Of a DNA stretch of 64,000 nt, positions 25,716 to 34,537 are shown one piece after another. How positions within the stretch are numbered: the stretch's first letter is position 1; the number at the start of each line of letters is the position of its first letter. The notes under the pieces were generated by a model. That model saw only the letters and a program-made list of their open reading frames with translations. It had not been told where the DNA came from and searched no databases. The DNA lies in contig NZ_FNNZ01000002.1 of the NCBI RefSeq assembly GCF_900106925.1, positions 291,313-355,312 of the forward strand, written 5' to 3'. The stretch is from Thiocapsa roseopersicina (GTDB taxonomy: Bacteria; Pseudomonadota; Gammaproteobacteria; Chromatiales; Chromatiaceae). The position numbers were made by a program, and so were the translations under genes.

Positions 25716-27632
25716 TCAGCGCCGCGCCTCGAGCGCCTCCCAGCGCGCGTAGGCGGTCTCGAGCTCGGACTCCAACGCCTCCAGACGCGCCTTGACCGCA
25801 GCGACCTCCTCGCGGGCGGCCTGATAGAAGGCCGGATCGGCCAGGCGTGCGTGCAGCTCGGCTTGCGCGCCCTCCAGCGTCTCGATGCGCGCCGGCAGCT
25901 CGGCGAGCTCGCGCGCCTCTTTGAAGCTCAGCTTCTCGCCCTTGGGTGCAGCCTTGGGCTGATTCGTCCCGCCCGCGGGGGATGACGGCTGTGTCGCGGG
26001 GTCCGCCGGTTTGGTCTTGAACTCGCCCGAGCGCCGCGGATCGCGTTGACGCACCCAGTCCTCGTATCCGCCGACATACTCGCGGACCCGCCCTTCGCCC
26101 TCGAAGACCAGTGTGCTGGTGGCGACATTGTCGAGCAGTGCCCGGTCGTGGGAGACCAGCAAGAGGGTGCCCTGGAACTCGACCAGCAGGTCTTCGAGCA
26201 GCTCGAGTGTCTCGGTATCCAGGTCATTGGTCGGCTCGTCGAGCACCAGCAGATTGGCGGGGCGTGTGAAGAGCTTGGCCAGCAGCAGGCGATTACGCTC
26301 GCCTCCGGACAGCGCCTTGACCGGCTGCCGCGCGCGCTCCGGGGTAAAGAGAAAGTCCTTGAGATAGGAGAGGACATGACGGCTCTGGCCGTCGACCTCG
26401 ATCTTGTCGCTGCCGCCCGCGACGTTGTCCTGGACGCTCCTATCCAGGTCGAGCTGGGCGCGCAGTTGATCGAAATAGGCGACCTGCAGGTTGGTCCCGC
26501 GCCGAATCGTCCCGCTCTGCGGCTCCAGATCGCCGAGCAGCAGCTTCAGCAAAGTGCTCTTGCCGGCGCCGTTCGGGCCGATGATGCCGATCTTGTCGCC
26601 GCGCAGGATCAGGGTGCTGAAGTCACGGATCACCGGGGTGTCGCCCCAGGCGAAGCCGATCTCCTCGGCCTCGACCACCAGCTTGCCGGAGCGATCCGCC
26701 TCGCTCAGGCGCAGACGCGCAGTGCCCTGAAGCTCGCGCCGCTCGAGCCGTTCGCGGCGCATGGATTCGAGCGCGCGCACGCGGCCTTCGTTGCGGGTGC
26801 GTCGCGCCTTGATGCCTTGGCGGATCCAGACCTCCTCCTCGGCGAGCTTGCGGTCGAACTGCGCCGCGGCCTGTGCCTCGGCATGCAGGCGCTCCTCGCG
26901 ACGCCGCAGATAGTTGGCGTAGTCTCCGGGCCAGTCGGTGATCCGCCCGCGATCGAGCTCCAGGATCCGCGTCGCGACCCGCTGCAGGAAACGTCGATCA
27001 TGGGTCACGAAGAGCAGAGAGCCCGGAAAGTCGATCAGGAAGTCTTCGAGCCAATCGATCGCATCGATGTCCAGATGGTTGGTCGGCTCGTCGAGCAACA
27101 GCAGATCGGGCTCGATCACCAGGGCGCGGGCAAGCAAGACGCGCCGTTGCAGACCGCCCGAGAGCGCCGCGAAACGCGCCTCGGCATCGAGCCCCAGCCG
27201 CGAGATGACGCGCTCGGTGCGTTGCTCGATCGCCCAACCGCCGCCGTCCTCCAATTGTTGCTGGACCCGCGCCAGACGGGTCAGATCCTCTTCGCTCGGG
27301 TCGCTACCCAGGCCGTGGGAGAGCTTGAAGTAGTCGCTCAGAAGCACCCCGAGATCGCCCAGACCGGCGGAGACGACCTCGAAGACGCTGCCCTCTTCCC
27401 CGCGCGGGATCTCCTGTGTGAGGCGCGCCACCTTCAGCCCCGCGGCCGCGCGGATCTGACCGGAGTCGGCCTGAATCTCCCCGTCGATGATCCGCAGCAA
27501 GGTCGACTTGCCGGCGCCGTTGCGGCCGATCAGACAGATCCGCTCTCCTCGCTCGATGCTGAAGGAGACGTCCTCCAAAAGCGGCGGCAAGCCATAGGAG
27601 AGGGCGACGGAGTCGAGGCTGAGCAAGGTCAT
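25716..27632 (-). CDS. uup: ABC-F family ATPase Uup
   Basis: A 638-aa ABC-F protein without membrane segments. It has two ATP-binding cassettes, with Walker A GRNGAGKST and GPNGAGKST, signatures LSGGLQRR and LSGGERNR, and Walker B LLLLDEPTNHLD and LLVLDEPTNDLD. A C-terminal coiled-coil (ELPARIETLEGAQ onward) identifies Uup rather than EttA. Uup acts on ribosomes and in precise transposon excision. ATG 27632 (MTLLSLDSVALSYG) is chosen over the longer frame to 27728 because homologues begin there. It is divergent from the Crp/Fnr gene. Confidence 0.93.
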   Translation of the reverse strand: MTLLSLDSVALSYGLPPLLEDVSFSIERGERICLIGRNGAGKSTLLRIIDGEIQADSGQIRAAAGLKVARLTQEIPRGEEGSVFEVVSAGLGDLGVLLSDYFKLSHGLGSDPSEEDLTRLARVQQQLEDGGGWAIEQRTERVISRLGLDAEARFAALSGGLQRRVLLARALVIEPDLLLLDEPTNHLDIDAIDWLEDFLIDFPGSLLFVTHDRRFLQRVATRILELDRGRITDWPGDYANYLRRREERLHAEAQAAAQFDRKLAEEEVWIRQGIKARRTRNEGRVRALESMRRERLERRELQGTARLRLSEADRSGKLVVEAEEIGFAWGDTPVIRDFSTLILRGDKIGIIGPNGAGKSTLLKLLLGDLEPQSGTIRRGTNLQVAYFDQLRAQLDLDRSVQDNVAGGSDKIEVDGQSRHVLSYLKDFLFTPERARQPVKALSGGERNRLLLAKLFTRPANLLVLDEPTNDLDTETLELLEDLLVEFQGTLLLVSHDRALLDNVATSTLVFEGEGRVREYVGGYEDWVRQRDPRRSGEFKTKPADPATQPSSPAGGTNQPKAAPKGEKLSFKEARELAELPARIETLEGAQAELHARLADPAFYQAAREEVAAVKARLEALESELETAYARWEALEARR

Positions 27633-27821
27633 CGGGATACCTGGTCGAAGAGGACGTGTGAGTGACGGCGCGCGGCGGACGGGCGAGCACCGGTGGCTCA
27701 CGTTAGAGAGGGCGACGACGATGCGCAACCCCGCGCGCGAAATGATCTCGTCGGTTCGATGGGCTACACTGGGCCATCAGGCGCTTCAGGCGCCCCGAAC
27801 GACGAGATTCAGACGAGCCCA

Positions 27822-28532
27822 ATGGTCAAAAGTGTCACGCTGCGGGAAGCCTGGTCCGGCGAGGCGGACTGCCTCAACTGCTCGCTTCGCACCTCGGTCC
27901 TCTTCGCGGGACTGGCCGAATCGGATTTCGAGCAGATCCACGACCCGATCGACCAATTCACCTTGAAACCCGGCACCAGTCTCTACCGCACGGGCGACGC
28001 TGCAGACCACATGTTCACCGTGCGAACCGGTGTCCTGAAATTGGTTCAGTATCTCCCGGACGGGAGTCAGCGGATCGTGCGGATCGCGCGTACCACCGAC
28101 GTCTTGGGCCTGGAGGCCATGCTCGAGGGCGGGACCTACCAGCACGACGCCATAGCCCTTCAGCCGACCGAGGTCTGCCGCTTCCCCGCCCGATTGGTGC
28201 GCGACCTGGGCTGCAACAATCCGGATCTGCACCGTGAGCTGATCTCACGCTGGCAACGCGCCTTGAACGAGGCCGACGCCTGGCTCACCGAGCTCTCCAC
28301 CGGATCCGCCCGTCAGCGCATCGCCCGGCTCTTGCTGCGCTTGGTGCGCGATCGCGAGAGCAGCGCCTGCCAATTGTTCAGCCGCGAGGACATGGGCGCC
28401 ATGCTCGGCATCACCACCGAGACCGCCAGCCGCACCATCGCCGAGTTCAAACGCCAGAGCCTTCTGGTCGAAACCGACCCCAACCGCTTTTTGCTCGACA
28501 TCCCCAACCTCAAGCGCATCGCGGAGGGTTGA
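27822..28532 (+). CDS. Crp/Fnr family regulator, Fnr-like
   Basis: A 236-aa regulator. The N-terminus has CLNCSLR, equal in place to the first two cluster cysteines of FNR. The third (Cys29 of E. coli FNR) is replaced, while a Cys in VCRFPA fits Cys122. A cNMP-like barrel follows, then a helix-turn-helix (SREDMGAMLGITTETASRTI). The start is uncertain: ATG 27822 or ATG 27759. Oxygen or redox sensing is inferred; with three of four ligands the cluster may be altered. It precedes cydABX by about 1.4 kb, a typical target. Its TGA stop is the first triplet of a repeat element. Confidence 0.85.
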   Translation: MVKSVTLREAWSGEADCLNCSLRTSVLFAGLAESDFEQIHDPIDQFTLKPGTSLYRTGDAADHMFTVRTGVLKLVQYLPDGSQRIVRIARTTDVLGLEAMLEGGTYQHDAIALQPTEVCRFPARLVRDLGCNNPDLHRELISRWQRALNEADAWLTELSTGSARQRIARLLLRLVRDRESSACQLFSREDMGAMLGITTETASRTIAEFKRQSLLVETDPNRFLLDIPNLKRIAEG

Positions 28533-28723
28533 AACGCGTCCGGTGCGATATGCCGCGTTCTCGGTCAGGCTCGGAATCGCGCACACCCGAGAGCGCCGCG
28601 AGAGATGCGTTTCAAGAGATTAATTCATTTTATTATCCTGAACCGCGGCCCCGCCGACCCTCTTGGCATCATCCTTCGGCATCTCCCGCGAATCGGCTCG
28701 AGACGTGCCCCGGACGCGGTTCA
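28530..28723. repeat. paired 84-bp repeat element at regulator stop
   Basis: Unit 1, 28530-28614, begins TGAAACGCGTCC and ends GATGCGTTTCA. Unit 2, 28639-28723, begins TGAACCGCGG and ends GACGCGGTTCA. A 24-bp AT-rich linker joins them. The TGA of unit 1 is the stop of the Crp/Fnr gene. The A in TGAAAC is matched by T in GTTTCA, showing covariation. The GCGTCCGG signature faces outward in both units, so they are an inverted pair. Confidence 0.85.
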
Positions 28724-28825
28724 GCCGGGTTGACCGATTTCAATGCCCCGAGCCCCGCTCCTCCCCAAGATGGCCTATTCCGCGGTACCGCACCGCCGCT
28801 TGACCGAGACCGGGAAGGGCAGATC

Positions 28826-29233
28826 ATGAAACAGACCGTGCTGCAGGAGTCGTTTCCGGTCTACGTGTTGGAAATCGGCCGCGAGGAGACACCGTTCGAC
28901 TCGGTCGACGGCGTCTGCGGTTATTTCAGGGCCTGCATCGAGGCACACCCGTCGGCCGTATTCATCGCGGAGTTCGATCACCTCCGACACACCCGATCAC
29001 TGCCGGACGGACGCGTCGGCGAAGGCATCCGAGCGGCCAAGAATCTAGTCTTCTGCTTCGGCATCACATTGCCGAACCCGCAGGCACTCGCCATGCGTCC
29101 CCGCTCGATCGGTATCGCGGAGACCGACGACGGCTTCGTGATCACCTTCATTGAATCGCCCATGCCCGTAGCGAACGCGGCAATGGAGGACTGGGCGTTG
29201 CGTCTGCGTCAGACAGAGGCGGCCCCGGCCTAA
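28826..29233 (+). CDS. conserved hypothetical protein, DUF6858-like
   Basis: A 135-aa soluble protein. Its layout (MKQTVLQESFPVYVLEI, then EFDHLRHTRSLPDG, KNLVFCFG, LPNPQALAMRPRSIGIAE) resembles, from memory, a family of unknown function common in sulfur and nitrogen-cycling bacteria (DUF6858). ATG 28826 has GGAAGGG 8 nt upstream. The longer frame to 28529 runs through the repeat element and is rejected. It is 50 bp ahead of the NifX-like gene, so the two may be co-transcribed. Function unknown. Confidence 0.7.
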   Translation: MKQTVLQESFPVYVLEIGREETPFDSVDGVCGYFRACIEAHPSAVFIAEFDHLRHTRSLPDGRVGEGIRAAKNLVFCFGITLPNPQALAMRPRSIGIAETDDGFVITFIESPMPVANAAMEDWALRLRQTEAAPA

Positions 29234-29283
29234 GTCCCACGGCAGGGTACCCAATCAAACACCCCCTACGAGATCCGAAATCC

Positions 29284-29712
29284 ATGACCAATCGAAGCGT
29301 CTTCGCCGTTCTGAATACCGGCAAATCCATGCGTATCGCCGTCACCAGCCAGAACTTCCGAACCATCACCGGACACGCCGGCAAGAGCCGTCGCTTCATC
29401 GTCTACGAGGCAAACGCCGACGGCAATCCGACCGAGGTCGATCGGCTCGATCTGCCGATGGAGCTGTCCCTGCACGACTATCACGGCGACGATCACCCGC
29501 TGTTCGAGCTCAAGCTCAACGGGATCGTCACCCAGGGTGCCGGAACCGGCTTCCTCCAGCGGATGGCCCGCCACGGAATCCAGGTCTACACCACCAGCGC
29601 GACCGACCCGCTGCAGGCCGTGTCGGCCATCCTCGCCGGACAACCGCTGCCCGCAGCGGCTCCGCACACCCATGACCATGGGGCCGGTGAAGGCGCACAC
29701 CATCACGATTGA
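29284..29712 (+). CDS. NifX/NifB-type iron-molybdenum cofactor-binding protein
   Basis: A 142-aa protein of the dinitrogenase iron-molybdenum cofactor biosynthesis family (PF02579). It has an N-terminal beta strand (RIAVTSQNFRTITGHAG), FIVYEAN, and the later GIVTQGAGTGFLQRMARHGI / VYTTSATDPLQAV parts of the fold. It ends in a His-rich tail (HTHDHGAGEGAHHHD) that probably binds metal. No nif genes are present, so a role in nitrogen fixation is not supported; similar stand-alone proteins occur widely near redox enzymes. It is 218 bp upstream of cydA on the same strand. Confidence 0.8.
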   Translation: MTNRSVFAVLNTGKSMRIAVTSQNFRTITGHAGKSRRFIVYEANADGNPTEVDRLDLPMELSLHDYHGDDHPLFELKLNGIVTQGAGTGFLQRMARHGIQVYTTSATDPLQAVSAILAGQPLPAAAPHTHDHGAGEGAHHHD

Positions 29713-29930
29713 CGCCGGCCGCATCGCCTCCTCGAGCACGCGATAATTTTCCCGAAGAGCAGGTTGCGATTCGTCATTTCCGCCATGTGACGACCGGCCT
29801 AGCCTAAGCACTTCCGACCGGCGGGCCAGCCTGATCCGGACCGTCGGCGATCTCCCCGATCGCCGACACCCTGCCCGGCACCCGACAGCCCTCCTTGCCG
29901 TTCCTGATCTCCAACCTCGGGAAGATCGCC

Positions 29931-31550
29931 ATGCTTGACAGCACCATGATCGAGCTCTCGCGGTGGCAATTCGCCATGACCGCGATGTACCACTTCCTCT
30001 TCGTGCCCCTCACACTCGGCCTCGCCTGGATCCTGGTGATCATGGAGAGCGTCTACGTTATGACCGGACGCGAGATCTACCGGGACATGACCAAGTTCTG
30101 GGGCAAGCTCTTCGGCATCAACTTCGCGTTGGGCGTCACCACCGGGCTGACCATGGAGTTCCAGTTCGGGACCAACTGGGCCTACTACAGCCACTATGTC
30201 GGCGACGTCTTCGGCGCACCACTCGCCATCGAGGGCCTGATGGCCTTCTTCCTGGAATCGACCTTCATCGGTCTGTTCTTTCTGGGCTGGGAGCGCTTGT
30301 CCAAACGCCAGCATCTGACCGTCACCTTCCTGATGGCGCTGGCGTCCAACCTCTCGGCGCTCTGGATCCTGGTCGCCAACGGCTGGATGCAGAACCCGGT
30401 CGGTGCCGAGTTCAGCTACGAGACGATGCGCATGGAGATGACCAACTTCATGGATGTCGTGCTCAACCCGGTTGCGCAGGTCAAGTTCGTGCACACGGTG
30501 GCCGCCGGCTACGTGACCGCATCCATGTTCGTGCTCGGCATCAGCTCCTGGTACATGCTCAAGGGGCGGGATCTGGCCTTCGCCAAGCGCTCCTTCTCGG
30601 TCGCGATCGGCTTCGGTTTGGCGGGCATCCTCTCGGTCATCCTGCTCGGCGACGAATCCGGCTACGAGGTCGGCGACGTGCAGAAGGTGAAGCTCGCGGC
30701 GATCGAGGCGGAATGGCATTCCGAGCCGGCTCCGGCCGGCTTTACGATCATCGGCTTCCCGAGCAACGAGGACGAGGAAACCCACGGGGCGGTCAAGATC
30801 CCCTGGCTCTTGGGGTTGATCGCTACGCGCTCGCTCGACACCCAGGTGAAGGGACTGAAGGACCTGATGGTGGACCACGAGATCCGCATCCGCAGCGGCA
30901 TGATCGCCTACGAGTATCTGCAGCGCCTGCGCGGGAATCAGGACACGCCGGAGAACCGCGCGGTCTTCGAGGACCACAAGGACGATCTCGGCTACGGGCT
31001 CCTGCTCAAGCGCTATATCGACGACCCGAGTCAAGCGACCGAAGAACAGATCCGCATGGCGGTCAAGGACTCGATCCCCGAGGTCGCGCCGCTCTTCTGG
31101 AGCTTCCGGGTGATGGTCGCGGCCGGGTTCTGGATGCTCGCCTTGATGCTGTTGGGCTTCTACTTCAACGCCAAACGCGTCATCCAAGAGAAACGCTGGC
31201 TGCTGCGCCTCTTCCTCTGGAGCATCCCGGTGCCCTGGATCGCGGCAGAGACGGGCTGGTTCGTCGCCGAGTTCGGCCGTCAGCCTTGGGCGATCGGCGA
31301 GGTCCTTCCCACCAGTATCGCCGCCTCGAGCCTGGCACCGAGCGACCTCATCATCAGTCTCTCGGCCTTCATCCTCTTCTACACGGTGCTCCTGATCATC
31401 GAGATGTATTTGATGTTCAAGTTCGGGCGGCAGGGGCCCAGCTCGCTGCATACGGGCCGCTACCACCATGAAGAGGCGGCCACGGCGTCCCGCTCAACCA
31501 CCGCAGGCGGTCCGGCACCCGCGCTCGCACCGCAGAAACGGCAAGACTAG
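29931..31550 (+). CDS. cydA: cytochrome bd quinol oxidase subunit I CydA
   Basis: A 539-aa haem-bearing subunit of bd oxidase, which oxidises quinol and reduces O2 to water. His21 (AMYHF) is the haem ligand, and the long Q-loop (about residues 245-390) with GYGLLLKRY marks the L-subfamily. Similarity to E. coli CydA is near continuous, e.g. [18 protein letters not shown] and [14 protein letters not shown] 29931 is chosen because GGGAAG lies 8 nt upstream and E. coli CydA starts MLDIVELSR. It is followed 10 bp later by cydB. The upstream Fnr-like gene suggests redox control. Confidence 0.97.
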   Translation: MLDSTMIELSRWQFAMTAMYHFLFVPLTLGLAWILVIMESVYVMTGREIYRDMTKFWGKLFGINFALGVTTGLTMEFQFGTNWAYYSHYVGDVFGAPLAIEGLMAFFLESTFIGLFFLGWERLSKRQHLTVTFLMALASNLSALWILVANGWMQNPVGAEFSYETMRMEMTNFMDVVLNPVAQVKFVHTVAAGYVTASMFVLGISSWYMLKGRDLAFAKRSFSVAIGFGLAGILSVILLGDESGYEVGDVQKVKLAAIEAEWHSEPAPAGFTIIGFPSNEDEETHGAVKIPWLLGLIATRSLDTQVKGLKDLMVDHEIRIRSGMIAYEYLQRLRGNQDTPENRAVFEDHKDDLGYGLLLKRYIDDPSQATEEQIRMAVKDSIPEVAPLFWSFRVMVAAGFWMLALMLLGFYFNAKRVIQEKRWLLRLFLWSIPVPWIAAETGWFVAEFGRQPWAIGEVLPTSIAASSLAPSDLIISLSAFILFYTVLLIIEMYLMFKFGRQGPSSLHTGRYHHEEAATASRSTTAGGPAPALAPQKRQD

Positions 31551-31560
31551 GGGACCGATC

Positions 31561-32703
31561 ATGATCATCGACTACGAAGTCCTGAAGTTCATCTGGTGGG
31601 TGCTGGTCGGCGTGCTCTTGATCGGCTTCGCCGTGACCGACGGAATGGACATGGGCGTCGGCGCACTCCTGCCCTTCCTGGGCAAGACCGACGATGAGCG
31701 ACGCGTCATCATCAACACCATCGGCCCGCACTGGGACGGCAACCAGGTCTGGCTGATCACCGCCGGCGGCGCCATCTTCGCCGCCTGGCCGCTGGTGTAT
31801 GCCACCGCCTTTTCGGGGTTCTACTTTGCGATGCTGCTCGCGCTCTTCGCACTCTTCTTCCGGCCGGTCGGCTTCGACTACCGCAGCAAGATCGCCGATC
31901 CGCGCTGGCGCAGCGCCTGGGATTGGGGGCTCTTCATCGGCGGGGTCGTGCCGGCGTTGGTCTTCGGCGTCGCCTTCGGCAATCTATTGCTCGGCGTGCC
32001 CTTCCATCTCGACGATATGCTCAGATCCTTCTACACCGGCAGCTTCTTCGGCCTCTTCCATCCGTTCGCGCTGTTGGCGGGCGTCCTGAGCGTGGCGATG
32101 CTGACGATGCACGGCGCGGTCTGGCTTCAAATCCGGGCGGCAGAGCCGATCGCTTCGCGGGCAAAGGCAGCGGCTCGGATCTTCGCACTGATCAGCATGG
32201 CGGTCTTTGCGCTCGCCGGGATCTGGCTGATCATCGGCATCGACGGCTTCAAGGTGGTCTCCATGCCCGCGCTCGATGCGACACCCAACCCGCTGACCAA
32301 GGAGGTCGTCGCGGATTCCTGGGCCTGGCTGGCCAACTACGGCACCCATCCTTGGACGCTGCTCTTCCCGGTGCTCGGCTTCGCGGGTCTCTGGGCGACG
32401 ATGAAGCTCGCCGCCGCCGATCGTCCGGGCTGGGGTCTGGTGAGCGGCAGCCTGGCGATCACCGGCATTATCGTGACCGCCGGGGTGAGCCTCTTCCCCT
32501 TCATCCTGCCCTCGCGGACCGATCCCAACAGCAGCCTGATCGTTTGGGATGCCGTTTCCAGCCATCTGACCCTGACGGTCATGTTCTGGGCCGCGGTCAT
32601 CTTCATCCCGCTGATCCTGGCCTACACCACTTGGACCTATACCAAGATGTGGCGGCGGGTGACGGTGGAGGAGATCCGGGAACAGGAGCATTTGGCGTAC
32701 TAA
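31561..32703 (+). CDS. cydB: cytochrome bd quinol oxidase subunit II CydB
   Basis: A 380-aa partner of CydA with about nine membrane helices. Family motifs are present: DGMDMGVGALLPFLG and TIGPHWDGNQVW near the N-terminus and PFILPSRTDPN near the C-terminus. ATG 31561 (MIIDYEVLKF) gives the normal length. The longer frame to 31468 overlaps cydA and is rejected. Its TAA stop is the first triplet of a paired repeat element that separates it from cydX. Confidence 0.97.
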   Translation: MIIDYEVLKFIWWVLVGVLLIGFAVTDGMDMGVGALLPFLGKTDDERRVIINTIGPHWDGNQVWLITAGGAIFAAWPLVYATAFSGFYFAMLLALFALFFRPVGFDYRSKIADPRWRSAWDWGLFIGGVVPALVFGVAFGNLLLGVPFHLDDMLRSFYTGSFFGLFHPFALLAGVLSVAMLTMHGAVWLQIRAAEPIASRAKAAARIFALISMAVFALAGIWLIIGIDGFKVVSMPALDATPNPLTKEVVADSWAWLANYGTHPWTLLFPVLGFAGLWATMKLAAADRPGWGLVSGSLAITGIIVTAGVSLFPFILPSRTDPNSSLIVWDAVSSHLTLTVMFWAAVIFIPLILAYTTWTYTKMWRRVTVEEIREQEHLAY

Positions 32704-32892
32704 ACCGCGTCCAGAGCGATTTGCGTCGTTTTCATTGTGCGTTTGGCTGCGCAGATATCCTCGATCCCAGCGAGACGCGGTTTAGAAGGGAAAACTTTCA
32801 ATGCTTTAAACCGCGCCGGCTCCGATAGTCGTCGGAGCCGGCGCGGCCAAGCCATTCCGACAAATGACGCATACCGCACCGTGCGCGGTTTA
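32701..32892. repeat. paired 84-bp repeat element between cydB and cydX
   Basis: Unit 1 is 32701-32784 and unit 2 is 32807-32892, with a 22-bp linker. The ends are TAAACCGCG and CGCGGTTTA in both. Unit 1 begins at the cydB stop. Unit 2 also contains an internal hairpin (GGCTCCGATAGTCGTCGGAGCC). The pair therefore sits inside an operon, 85 bp before the cydX start. Confidence 0.85.
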
Positions 32893-32976
32893 AGGGGTTC
32901 ATCGAGAAACGTCGGGGTCCGAGGTCGTCGCGGGCGACCCCGGACAATGAGCATCGATCACCGAGAGGACGATCCC

Positions 32977-33099
32977 ATGTGGTATTTCGCTTGGCTCCTG
33001 GGTGTGCTGCTGGCCCTCGCCTTCGGCATCATCAACGTCATGTGGTACGAATCCGAGGAGTGTTACAGACACACCGGGGATGCGCGGCCCGATAATTAA
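32977..33099 (+). CDS. cydX: cytochrome bd accessory subunit CydX
   Basis: A 40-aa single-helix protein beginning MWYFAWLLGVLLALAFGIIN, nearly the E. coli CydX pattern. It stabilises the haems of the CydAB complex in the inner membrane. GAGAGGA lies 9 nt before ATG 32977. Its C-terminus is short and charged (ESEECYRHTGDARPDN). It is the third gene of cydABX, separated from cydB by 273 bp holding a paired repeat. Its expression from the cydAB transcript would pass through that element. Confidence 0.93.
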   Translation: MWYFAWLLGVLLALAFGIINVMWYESEECYRHTGDARPDN

Positions 33100-33129
33100 G
33101 GGCATGTCCGAGAAAAGAACGACCGGCGT

Positions 33130-33221
33130 GTAGGTGCGAATTTATTCGCACAGCCTAGGTGGTGGCGTCTCCGAGCGCCTCGCGGGGAAACCGGCGTGTG
33201 TGCGAATAAATTCGCACCTAC
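33130..33221. repeat. inverted pair of GTGCGAAT-type palindromes
   Basis: Two copies of GTAGGTGCGAATTTATTCGCAC lie in opposite orientation, at 33130-33151 and 33200-33221, each following CCGGCGTGT. Each is itself palindromic around AATTTATT. They form a REP-like pair between cydX and a minus-strand gene. The pair could act as a terminator or a repeat remnant. Confidence 0.7.
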
Positions 33222-33274
33222 AACCCTTTCGGTTCCTCCGCGCATGCGCAGTCGAGATGAACGTGGCCCGTGCC

Positions 33275-33799
33275 TTATCGGCTGTTCGAACCCCGGCCGA
33301 TCCGCCCCGACGCCGGTTGACTGCGGCGCGCCCGATCCATCTGCATCTGCAGCCGCTGGCTCTGTTGTTGCGCCTCCAACTCCATCAACTGTCCCTGCAT
33401 ACGGATCTGACCGGCCCGAACGTCCGGCATGCCGTCTGCCCCGCCACGGGGCACCAGCCGATCCTGCCGACGGGCCGAGTGGAGTGCGCGATTTTGTTGC
33501 TGAAGAAGCTCGCGATAACGGATCGCCTCGTTCCACTCAAGCGACTGCTGCCGCGCCGCCTCGGACGGCGACAGCGGGCCGGTCTGTTGTCTCGCCGCTC
33601 GTTGATCCTGCTGCAATCTCAACCAACCGGCGGCGGCCCGCTGCGCCTGAATCCCCTGCACGCGTGCCGTGTCCGTCTCGGCAGCGACCGGAATGGCCAT
33701 CCACAGTGTTGCGATGACGACAAAGAGACAGGCCGTTTGTCGCGAATATCGCACCGTTGCGGTGCGACAGGGGCCTTCGACCGTCTGAAACCTGTGCAT
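33275..33799 (-). CDS. hypothetical exported Gln/Arg-rich protein
   Basis: A 174-aa protein, not recognised. A signal-peptide-like stretch occupies roughly residues 24-41 (ACLFVVIATLWMAIPVAA), followed by a Gln- and Arg-rich helical region likely to be a coiled coil in the periplasm (LQQDQRAARQQTG, ELLQQQNRALHSARR, LEAQQQSQRLQMQMDRAR). There is no enzyme motif. The first ATG is used, but a shorter start inside the leader is possible. It is convergent with cydX across the palindrome pair. Confidence 0.6.
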   Translation of the reverse strand: MHRFQTVEGPCRTATVRYSRQTACLFVVIATLWMAIPVAAETDTARVQGIQAQRAAAGWLRLQQDQRAARQQTGPLSPSEAARQQSLEWNEAIRYRELLQQQNRALHSARRQDRLVPRGGADGMPDVRAGQIRMQGQLMELEAQQQSQRLQMQMDRARRSQPASGRIGRGSNSR

Positions 33800-33964
33800 G
33801 CTTGGGCTCCCATCATCGACGCCACCGGCTTGCGTCTTCGTAACCTATTGTTTCGATGAGATCAAGGCTCGAAACAGAAAATTGGCATCCGTTCTGCATT
33901 AGTGGGATTAAGACGACGCTTCCGTCCTTCGGTTTCGTTCTCTGACCTCCTCAGTGGTGATTCG

Positions 33965-33988
33965 CCCCGCGTCAGCGGGGTTTTTTTT
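33965..33988 (+). terminator. strong intrinsic terminator with no visible gene upstream
   Basis: Stem CCCCGC / GCGGGG around the loop GTCA, followed by eight T residues on the plus strand. The preceding 160 bp hold no plus-strand gene, so the terminator appears to end a transcript that starts in 33800-33950, or a leader of the gene at 34082. Confidence 0.85.
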
Positions 33989-34081
33989 GCCCGGATGAAA
34001 ATTCCCTTTTCGACTGCCATGTTGGTGTATTCGGGAGCGCGCAGGTGTTGCGTGCTCGCACGTTCAACAGCAGGAGCCGAC

Positions 34082-34378
34082 ATGGCAAAGACCCACGCAA
34101 TCGATACCGCGTTGCTGCAACAGCTCAGATCGCTGCTCGGTCATCGTTGCGAGCACGTCGGGCAGGTCTGGCGCCTGATCGACATCCTGCCCGAGGAGGG
34201 ACTCGCGGTGCTGGAATCGGATCTCGCCCGACCTCCGATCCAGATGGACCAATACGGCCGCGCCAGCCATCGCGCCAACGCGATCCTGCAGGTCCGAATC
34301 CTAGACCCGGTCGAAGGGGAAATCACGCTCGAGATGCAAGACCTCCTGGAATGCCTCCAATCGACGCTCCGTGCCTGA
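34082..34378 (+). CDS. hypothetical 98-aa protein
   Basis: A small soluble protein, not recognised. It has a helical start (TALLQQLRSLLGHRC), a short basic-acidic middle and a regular end (EMQDLLECLQSTLRA). ATG 34082 follows a plausible CAGGAGC at about 8 nt. It stands alone, convergent with kdsB, and downstream of a strong terminator at 33965-33988 that might attenuate it. Length and composition are normal for a core gene, but I cannot propose a function. Confidence 0.6.
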   Translation: MAKTHAIDTALLQQLRSLLGHRCEHVGQVWRLIDILPEEGLAVLESDLARPPIQMDQYGRASHRANAILQVRILDPVEGEITLEMQDLLECLQSTLRA

Positions 34379-34453
34379 GTCACGGTCAAGAAGCGCAGTC
34401 CGGCCAAACGGACAGGGAGTCCCCGAAGATCGTCGAATCGAGACTCTCACATC

Positions 34454-34537
34454 AAAACCGCGCCAACGCCAACGCCGATCTGTGCGCAAAGGCATCGCCC
34501 ACCACCACACGACCCGCCGGGCAGAGGACGCGGTTTA
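34454..34537. repeat. 84-bp repeat unit at kdsB stop
   Basis: A single unit with ends AAAACCGCGCC and GGACGCGGTTTA. The outer end supplies the kdsB stop (TAA on the minus strand, 34537-34535). At the other end, which no gene uses as a stop, the outermost T has become A. Confidence 0.8.

Noticed and set aside
28533..28825. Coding start of the DUF6858-like gene at 28529
   Set aside because: The first part runs through the paired repeat element. ATG 28826 has a good ribosome-binding site.
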